NCBI GenBank assembly: GCA_023473795.1
Contig: JAMCYS010000090.1
Coordinates: 16,500-80,499 of the forward strand
Length of the DNA stretch: 64,000 bases
Direction: 5' to 3'
DNA from: Chloroflexota bacterium
Lineage (GTDB): Bacteria > Chloroflexota > UBA6077 > FW602-bin22 > JAMCYS01
Of this stretch, positions 58,855 to 64,000 are shown piece after piece. The translations under genes were made by a program, and so were the position numbers. Positions within the stretch are counted from its first letter, which is position 1. The number at the start of each line of letters is the position of its first letter. The notes under the pieces are model-generated. The model did not search any database and had not been told where the DNA came from. It was given only the letters and a program-made list of their open reading frames with translations.

Positions 58855-59586
58855 GGAGTAGGAGGCGACGAGGTACCAGGCAACCCGCTTCAGGGGAGAG
58901 AGACGCAGAAGGGCCCGGTCCAGGGCACGCAGCGGCACCGCCAGCCGCCGCAGGGGCGTGCCCCGCAACGGCAAAGAAAACGGCGCGAGCAGGTAGAAGG
59001 GCCGTTCCTGCCCCCCGGCAAACAGACCCCGGATCTCCGCGAAGTCGGACCACGAGAGGTAGTGCGGCCGCGTCTGCCTAAAACTGGACAGCGTGGACCG
59101 ATAGAGGGCAACGGCCGGGTGATGGCGCAGCGGCTCGACGAAGATGGCGCGCCCGCTCGGCTTGAGCACGCGCACGCATTCGCGCACGGTGCGGCGCCAA
59201 TCGGTGTGCATCAACACGGCCTCGACGTAGACCAAATCGAAGCTGGCCGACGCCACCGCTAGCTCCTCGCTCTTCATCTGCACGGGCCGCAGGGTCTGGC
59301 CAGCCTCGGCCAGACGCTCGCGGACTGCCACCAGGCTCTGACCGGAGATATCCACCGCCCAGACCTCGGCCCCTCTCCCCGCCAGCTCGAGCGTGGCGCT
59401 GCCGAGCCCCGGCCCGATCTCGAGCACGCGCAAGCCCGCCAGCGCCCCCAACTGCTTACTGACGTAGGCGTGGAGATCGGACTGAAAGTCACGGTAACTG
59501 TGCGTGGCCAGGGCAGCGGGGTCGGCGCCGGCCCAGTATCGATCGTAATAGTCCGCTAGGCCAGCGGTATCTTCGGATTGCGACAT
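58849..59586 (-). CDS. SAM-dependent methyltransferase
   Basis: 245 residues from the ATG giving MSQSEDTAG; a longer reading overlaps the promoter. VLEIGPGLGSATLELAGRG (motif I), VWAVDISGQSL, and DLVYVEAVLMHTDW as the post-II motif; LKPSGRAIFVEPLRHHP follows. Class I fold; the C-terminal region (YLVASYSL end) is hydrophobic and may face the membrane. Likely modifies a lipid-linked glycan or small molecule. Its 3' end overlaps the YfhO gene by 6 bp. Confidence 0.85.
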   Translation of the reverse strand: MSQSEDTAGLADYYDRYWAGADPAALATHSYRDFQSDLHAYVSKQLGALAGLRVLEIGPGLGSATLELAGRGAEVWAVDISGQSLVAVRERLAEAGQTLRPVQMKSEELAVASASFDLVYVEAVLMHTDWRRTVRECVRVLKPSGRAIFVEPLRHHPAVALYRSTLSSFRQTRPHYLSWSDFAEIRGLFAGGQERPFYLLAPFSLPLRGTPLRRLAVPLRALDRALLRLSPLKRVAWYLVASYSL

Positions 59587-59641
59587 CTCGGTGGTCCAAT
59601 CGCTAAGCGGTCTACTCGAGGTCAATGACGAGTCCCCTACC

Positions 59642-59688
59642 AATATAACACCCTGAGAACGCCGCCGGCCGGCGGCGCCTAGGGTGTT
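59642..59688. promoter_or_regulatory. -10 element with an overlapping cruciform-like repeat
   Basis: On the minus strand TATATT at 59647-59642 precedes the methyltransferase start. It abuts an outer inverted repeat (AACACCCT at 59647-59654 and AGGGTGTT at 59681-59688) that encloses the palindrome GCCGCCGGCCGGCGGC. The element may be an operator or an upstream-gene terminator. Confidence 0.45.
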
Positions 59689-59763
59689 GGTTAATCGTAC
59701 GTTTAACGTTACTCTCGGCGCGTTAACAGAACGGCGACGGCCTAGCCGCCCCGCGACTGCTCT

Positions 59764-61470
59764 CTAGATTCCCCTCTCGACGAAGAGCGGCGCGATCAGC
59801 TGATCGACGGGGCAGAAGTCGTCGGTAAGGGTTATGGCCCGGCCGCTGTGCCGGTACTCCTCCAACTGGTCATCCGGCATCACGGCGGTGATCGGTCTGC
59901 CGCCCGGCACGGCCCGCGCCTGGAAGTCCGCCACGTCCAGCGGCCGGTCGCTGGCCATCAGAATGTACGTGAAGGCCGGCGCCCAGCGCCAGGCCTCACC
60001 CTGGGCCATCAGATAGACGTGGGGAAAGACCTCGCGCAGGGAGTTGACGAAGGCCTTCATGAACTCGCCGCCCTCGTACTTATCGATGACATTGATAACG
60101 TACATCCCGCCCGGCTTCAGACGCGCGGCGACCAGCCGGTCGAACTCGACGGTGGTCAGGTGGTAGGGCACGGAGAGGTCGTTGAAGGCGTCGCCGTAGA
60201 CTACGTCGTACTGCTTGGGGTCCTGCCAGTTCAGCAGGAAGGAGCGCGCGTCCTCGTTGAAGGAGCGGATGCGCGTGTCGTCCGGCAGGCTCAGGTAGTC
60301 GTGCGCCGCCTTGGTCACCGCCGGGTCGATCTCCATGACATCCACCGTGGACCGGGGGTACATGGCCTCGACGTACTTGGGGAAGGTGTAGCCGCCCCCG
60401 CCGATGAAGAGCGTGTCCAGGTCACTGTGATCGGCAACGTAGTACTGCGTCAGCTCGGCGTAGATGCGCTCGTAGCCGTAGCCCAGCACCTTGGGGTCGT
60501 TGAGATCGACGTAGCTGTGCACCAGGTGGTCGAGCACCAGGGCCCGCACCTGCGAGCCGCTGATGGAGGTCTCGCTGGTCCGGATGCAGTAGTAGTTGGA
60601 CTCCACCTGGCAGGGCGCCAGAAAGTTGCCGTTGCTCCAGCCAAGCCAGACCAGGGCCAGGCCGACGACCGAAAGGTTGACCGCCGCGACCGCTATGCCC
60701 TCCCAGAACAGGCAGCCCAACACCACCAGAACCGGCAGGATGACGGCCAGCGGTGCCGCCACTAGCGCCAGATCGGGTGCCCGCTCCGGCGCCAGCCACT
60801 GGAAAAGGCCGCTATAGTTGATCCAGAGGGCGGCCCCGTAGAGGAGCAGCGTCCCCGCCAGCGCCGCCCCGCGCCCAAAAGGGCGCCAGACCTCCCCAAT
60901 GACCACGCCCATTGCCAGCAACACCAGGGCCACGCCCGCGACGACGGCCCGGGTGCCAAACCAGGAGATGAGCCAGAACCCGGTAAGGAAGGTGCCGAAG
61001 ATGCTGCCCACCGTGGAGACGGCGTAGATGGAGCCCACCGTGTTGCCGGCGCGCTTGAGATCGGCCAGAGCAAGCTTGATCACCACCGGCGAAACCATCC
61101 CCAGGATCAGACTGGGCAGGAAGAAGATGACGGTGGTGAAGAAGACGATCTTCGGCATCAGCGGCAAGTCGATGCCGGCCGAGTTGACCACCGCCACCAT
61201 TGCCAGGATGCCGGCGCTGGCCAGACTGCCGGCCAGGAAGATCAGCCCCAGAACCCCGCGCGAGCCCCGCCGGTCGGCGACGACCCCGCCCAGGTAGTTG
61301 CCCAGACTGATGCCGGCCAGTACGACGCCGATGATGCTCGTCCAGGTGTAGAGCGAGACGCCGATGTAGGGCGCCATGATGCGCCCGGCCACCAACTCGA
61401 TAACCAGCCCGCAGGTGCTGGCGACAAAGACGATGAGATAGGCGAGCCAGATTCTACCGTTGGCAAACAA
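59764..61470 (-). CDS. MFS-like membrane domain fused to spermidine-synthase-like domain
   Basis: 568 residues. About eight N-terminal TM helices (AYLIVFVASTCGLVIELVAG; ASIIGVVLAGISLGNYLGGV-like MFS motif) are followed by a cytosolic domain from ~320 with LFIGGGGYTFPKYVEAMYP, DVMEIDPAVTKAAHDYLSL and YDVVYGDAFNDLSVPYHL, typical of membrane-associated spermidine synthase-like proteins. Methylthioadenosine/decarboxy-SAM chemistry is implied by the family, but many such fusions lack a proven substrate. TTG start after AGGAGGGG; its own promoter lies at 61505-61534. Confidence 0.9.
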   Translation of the reverse strand: MFANGRIWLAYLIVFVASTCGLVIELVAGRIMAPYIGVSLYTWTSIIGVVLAGISLGNYLGGVVADRRGSRGVLGLIFLAGSLASAGILAMVAVVNSAGIDLPLMPKIVFFTTVIFFLPSLILGMVSPVVIKLALADLKRAGNTVGSIYAVSTVGSIFGTFLTGFWLISWFGTRAVVAGVALVLLAMGVVIGEVWRPFGRGAALAGTLLLYGAALWINYSGLFQWLAPERAPDLALVAAPLAVILPVLVVLGCLFWEGIAVAAVNLSVVGLALVWLGWSNGNFLAPCQVESNYYCIRTSETSISGSQVRALVLDHLVHSYVDLNDPKVLGYGYERIYAELTQYYVADHSDLDTLFIGGGGYTFPKYVEAMYPRSTVDVMEIDPAVTKAAHDYLSLPDDTRIRSFNEDARSFLLNWQDPKQYDVVYGDAFNDLSVPYHLTTVEFDRLVAARLKPGGMYVINVIDKYEGGEFMKAFVNSLREVFPHVYLMAQGEAWRWAPAFTYILMASDRPLDVADFQARAVPGGRPITAVMPDDQLEEYRHSGRAITLTDDFCPVDQLIAPLFVERGI

Positions 61471-61504
61471 CCCCAGCCCCTCCTGAAACGGCGACTTGGC
61501 GCAG

Positions 61505-61534
61505 ACGTTAGCACTCTGGCGGCCGGCTTGTCAA
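61505..61534 (-). promoter_or_regulatory. Promoter of the spermidine synthase-like gene
   Basis: On the minus strand TTGACA, 18 nt, TAACGT preceded by TGC. Confidence 0.6.
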
Positions 61535-61589
61535 CGGCTAGAGGACGGCGCCATGCCGCCGCTTTGCGGTGCCCCGTCAGCGCAGCGTA

Positions 61590-61637
61590 TGGAGTGCGGC
61601 GGCAAGCCGCCGCGCGCAGGCAAGCCTGCGCACTCCA
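61590..61637. repeat. 48-bp element: outer inverted repeat with two inner hairpins
   Basis: TGGAGTGCG and CGCACTCCA are 9-bp outer arms around two adjacent hairpins, GGCGGC-AA-GCCGCC and GCGCAGGC-AA-GCCTGCGC. The left half is identical to 44191-44214. A three-way-junction REP-type element. Confidence 0.7.
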
Positions 61638-61666
61638 AAGCCCCGCTCCTCCAACCGTGGCTCAGC

Positions 61667-61695
61667 TTGACGCTCCACCCGTCCCATGCTAGTAT
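61667..61695 (+). promoter_or_regulatory. Promoter of the solute-binding protein gene
   Basis: TTGACG, 17 nt, TAGTAT preceded by TGC. The gene starts about 127 nt later. Confidence 0.6.
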
Positions 61696-61821
61696 CGGCT
61701 CACGCTTGGCGCTTGCGCGCGTGCCAGGCACATCGCTGTGCCACCGCATTCAGGGCCGGTGACTGGGGACCGGCCGTGTTAACTGACGCACCGCATCTCA
61801 CAGTTGGAGGAGGAAGCGAGA

Positions 61822-63510
61822 ATGAGTACCGAGCGCAAGAGATCGCTGACCAGACGTCAGCTACTCAAGGCCAGCGGCGCCCTGGCGGGCGTGGCCTTGC
61901 TGCAGGCCTGTTCGTCGGCGGCACCGACGGCGCCCGCGGCCACGCAGGCGCCCGCCGCCAAGGCGACCGAGGCACCCAAGCCCGCCGCCACGACGGCCCC
62001 GGCGGCTACCAGCGCCCCCGCCGCCACGGCCGTCCCAGCCGCCACGAAAGCGGCCGCCACACCCAAGAAGGGTGGCACGCTCACCGTCGCCCGCTCCGCC
62101 TCGATGACGCACTTCAGCGGGGTCTGGTTCACCCGAGCCAACTACCTGTTCATCCGGGCCCTGTACAACACGCTCATCCGGCTCGACGACAAATTCGAAC
62201 CGCGGCCGGAGCTGGCGGAGTCGTGGCAGTTCTCGCCGGACGGCACAACGCTGACGCTGAAGCTGCGCCAGGGCGTGAAGTTCCATAGCGGCGAGGAGTT
62301 CACCTCGGAAAACGTGAAGGTCTCTCTGGACTTCGGCGTGAGTGAGAGCCCGACGCAGGGCTCGCAGCTGCGCCAGCTGTACCGGACGATCAAACAGGTC
62401 AAGATGCCGGACAAGTATACCGTGCAGCTCTCGTCCGACAAGCCCAACCCCATGATCTGGGACATCCTGGACACGCTGGCGATGTTCGACAAAACCAGGG
62501 TCGAGCAGCTGAGCAAGACGGACGCCGGCAGCGGGCCATTTATGGTCACGAGCTACACGCCGAACGCCGAAGTTGTCATGAAGCGCTTCCCCGATTACTG
62601 GGACAAGACCAAGCCCTACGTCGACACGTACGTGATCAAGCAGATCCCCGACCTGCCGTCGCTGGTCATCAACCTGGAGAGCAAGGCCCTGGACGCCATC
62701 GAGGGCGCGACCTTCATCGACGTCGCGCGACTGCAGAAGCAGACGGGCTACGTGTTCTACAAACCGTTCGCGCCGCCGGTGATGTACCATATCTGCTTCA
62801 ACCCCGAACGCAAGCCCTTCGACAGCAAGATGGTGCGCCAGGCCATGAGCCACGCCATCGACCGCGAGCGCTTCTGCAGGACCTCCCTCCAGGGCACGTC
62901 CCAGCCCACCTGGCTCATGTTCCCCAAGAACTCCTGGGCCGGTAACCCCGACCTAGACGGCAAATACCCGTTCAACCTTGACAAGGCGAAGCAGCTTCTA
63001 TCGCAAGCGGGCTTCGCCAACGGCTTCGAGTGCGGCATCCTCTGCTCCAAGCAGATGCAGTCGGCGATGCTTGACATGGCGCAGATCTTCCAGGCCGACC
63101 TGGCCAAGATCGGCGTCAAGGCCAAGGTAACCGACGTGGAATCGACCGCCTACAACAATCAGTGGCGAGTGAGCGACTGGGACGTCGTGGTGCACACCTA
63201 CGGGCGCTACAACCGCGACCCAGGCACCATGCTCCAGGGCGCCGTCGCCTGGTATACGAAGAGTGAGGCCGGCCCGCCGAACTTCGAGTCCGCTGACTTC
63301 GTCAAGTGGCGCAACGAGGCGGCGTCGACGCTCGACAGGAAAGTGCGCAAGGAACTGTACCGCAAGATCGAGATGCTGCACCTGGACGAGACCTGGTCGG
63401 CCCAGGTGGCCGGCGAGGATGCCATTGTTTCCGCTCAGAATTATGTCAAAGATTGGGTGATGACCCCCGAGTCGTGCCCGTTCCTGGACAACGTCTGGCT
63501 CGACAAGTAG
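61822..63510 (+). CDS. Family 5 ABC transporter substrate-binding lipoprotein
   Basis: 562 residues. A twin-arginine-like signal (TRRQLLKASGALAGVALLQAC) with a lipobox LLQAC; Cys is at about residue 30. A ~50-residue Ala/Thr/Pro linker tethers the SBP_bac_5 domain (GTLTVARSASMTHFSG; WQFSPDGTTLTLKLRQGVKFHSG; YRKIEMLHLDETW at the end). The family binds peptides, nickel, or sugars/opines; the substrate is not evident. No permease or ATPase is in the window; the following gene is a dehydrogenase. GGAGGAGGAA before ATG decides the start. Confidence 0.92.
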   Translation: MSTERKRSLTRRQLLKASGALAGVALLQACSSAAPTAPAATQAPAAKATEAPKPAATTAPAATSAPAATAVPAATKAAATPKKGGTLTVARSASMTHFSGVWFTRANYLFIRALYNTLIRLDDKFEPRPELAESWQFSPDGTTLTLKLRQGVKFHSGEEFTSENVKVSLDFGVSESPTQGSQLRQLYRTIKQVKMPDKYTVQLSSDKPNPMIWDILDTLAMFDKTRVEQLSKTDAGSGPFMVTSYTPNAEVVMKRFPDYWDKTKPYVDTYVIKQIPDLPSLVINLESKALDAIEGATFIDVARLQKQTGYVFYKPFAPPVMYHICFNPERKPFDSKMVRQAMSHAIDRERFCRTSLQGTSQPTWLMFPKNSWAGNPDLDGKYPFNLDKAKQLLSQAGFANGFECGILCSKQMQSAMLDMAQIFQADLAKIGVKAKVTDVESTAYNNQWRVSDWDVVVHTYGRYNRDPGTMLQGAVAWYTKSEAGPPNFESADFVKWRNEAASTLDRKVRKELYRKIEMLHLDETWSAQVAGEDAIVSAQNYVKDWVMTPESCPFLDNVWLDK

Positions 63511-63539
63511 ACGGGCCAGCGTCCGCGGTGTATCCTAGA

Positions 63540-63563
63540 AGGGGCTGGCGTTTGCCGGCCCCT
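63540..63563 (+). terminator. Intrinsic terminator of the solute-binding gene
   Basis: AGGGGCTGGC and GCCGGCCCCT form a 10-bp stem (one G-U) with a GTTT loop, followed by GTTGTGTT. Confidence 0.7.
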
Positions 63564-63822
63564 GTTGTGTTGGGGCGGTGCGTAATTCGTAGGGACGAGG
63601 CATGCCTCGTCCGCCGGGCCCCGCGGGGCCCAGAATCCTCTCCCTTTGGGAGAGGGTACAGCACCTGCGGCCGCCCGCTTCCCAACTGGTGGCCGCGGGC
63701 GTCCCTGCCAGCGGCGGCGGTCACGTTTCCCCGGCGCCGGCAGACCTAGGTCCCACAGGGACCTCGGTCCCTGGTGGGAGACGCCCGCGCCTACCAGATG
63801 CGCAAGAAATGGTGCAGTACTC
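63564..63822. repeat. Intergenic repeat cluster
   Basis: No gene. GGACGAGGCATGCCTCGTCC at 63593-63612 is a perfect 20-bp palindrome following CGTAG, related to the GTAGGGGCG family. At 63751-63780 TCCCACAGGGACC faces GGTCCCTGGTGGGA. CGCGCCTACCAG at 63788 also occurs near 34031. Confidence 0.55.
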
Positions 63823-63835
63823 GCGAGGTGACCAC

Positions 63836-64000
63836 ATGACCGAAGCAACAACCGTCGGCTTTATCGGCCTGGGCCTGATGGGCCGGCCGATGGCCCGCAA
63901 TCTCCTCAAGGCAGGTTTCCACCTAATCGTCTACAACCGCAGCCGGCCGCCGGTGGAGGAGCTGGCGGCCGTCGGCGCCCGGGCCGCCGCCAGCCCGGAC
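63836..64000 (+). CDS. Beta-hydroxyacid dehydrogenase (3-hydroxyisobutyrate/tartronate type), 3' end outside window
   Basis: The first 55 codons show TTVGFIGLGLMGRPMARNLL, the NAD(P)-binding motif of this family, then YNRSRPPVEELAAVGA. GCGAGGTGA lies before the ATG. Members oxidise 3-hydroxy acids or reduce tartronate semialdehyde, which is formed from acid sugars; this fits the enolase and SDR genes in the window. The catalytic domain is not visible. Confidence 0.88.
   Translation, partial: MTEATTVGFIGLGLMGRPMARNLLKAGFHLIVYNRSRPPVEELAAVGARAAASPD

Noticed and set aside
61861..62853. A 330-residue open frame on the minus strand
   Set aside because: Antisense to the solute-binding protein; made of Arg/Gly-rich repeats from the linker.

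Overview
This 64 kb window is GC-rich, tightly packed bacterial chromosome. The combination of giant DUF2298 (Chlor_Arch_YYY) membrane proteins, a GT39-DUF2298 fusion, Ala/Thr/Pro-linked lipoproteins and frequent GTG/TTG starts points to an uncultured member of the Chloroflexota; this is inference, because no rRNA or other decisive marker is present. I found no tRNA, rRNA, CRISPR array or intact prophage. Many genes have readable sigma70-type promoters (TTGACA/TTGACC/TTGCCG, a 16-18 bp spacer and a TATAAT-like box, often with an upstream TGC). Several gene ends have long perfect hairpins, mostly without a U-run.

Layout. 1-6.1 kb: two minus-strand giant membrane proteins (a partial DUF2298 protein and a GT39-DUF2298 fusion). 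6.1-10.6 kb: a small acidic protein, a DedA-like protein, dxs and a polyprenyl diphosphate synthase (isoprenoid precursor supply). 10.6-19.2 kb: a SprT-like metalloprotein, hemW, an M20 peptidase, aspS and ileS; the ileS leader carries a long hairpin that resembles the terminator half of a T-box. 19.5-23.6 kb: a URO-D-family protein, a small DMT transporter, an unusual enolase-superfamily protein, an atypical ferredoxin behind a CsoR-like palindrome, and an FMN reductase. 23.7-27.7 kb: an orphan GAF/PAS histidine kinase, an EamA transporter and a cupin.

27.8-32.0 kb: an unrecognised three-gene envelope operon, the best candidate here for an undescribed system. It encodes a secreted-domain/TM protein, a small membrane-anchored protein, and a 773-residue protein with a signal peptide, a PKD-like region, one TM and a cytosolic zinc ribbon. 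32.3-34.8 kb: an IS256-type remnant, a repeat element, a possible ssDNA-annealing protein and a frameshifted metalloprotease-like gene. 34.9-46.8 kb: an L,D-transpeptidase, a PIG-V-like mannosyltransferase, GT39-like proteins, a D-2-hydroxyacid dehydrogenase, a four-gene surface-polysaccharide cluster (GT4, methyltransferase, Wzz, HAD) and a nested repeat island.

46.9-54.1 kb: a six-gene minus-strand catabolic operon (SDR, nitronate monooxygenase, M24 peptidase, SDR, Fe-alcohol dehydrogenase, DinB) behind one strong promoter, a potassium-channel remnant, and a mandelate-racemase-type enolase on the other strand. 54.2-61.5 kb: a secreted Gly-rich protein, a GT2, a YfhO-like protein, a methyltransferase and a membrane-fused spermidine-synthase-like protein. 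61.8-64 kb: a Tat/lipoprotein peptide-type ABC binding protein and the start of a beta-hydroxyacid dehydrogenase.

Two themes recur: polyprenol-dependent surface glycosylation (polyprenyl synthase plus at least six membrane GT-C/YfhO/DUF2298-type proteins) and catabolism of acid-sugar-like or oxo compounds (two enolases, two SDRs, ADH, NMO, D-2-hydroxyacid and beta-hydroxyacid dehydrogenases, a solute-binding protein). Assignments are from reading motifs by eye; no database search was run.
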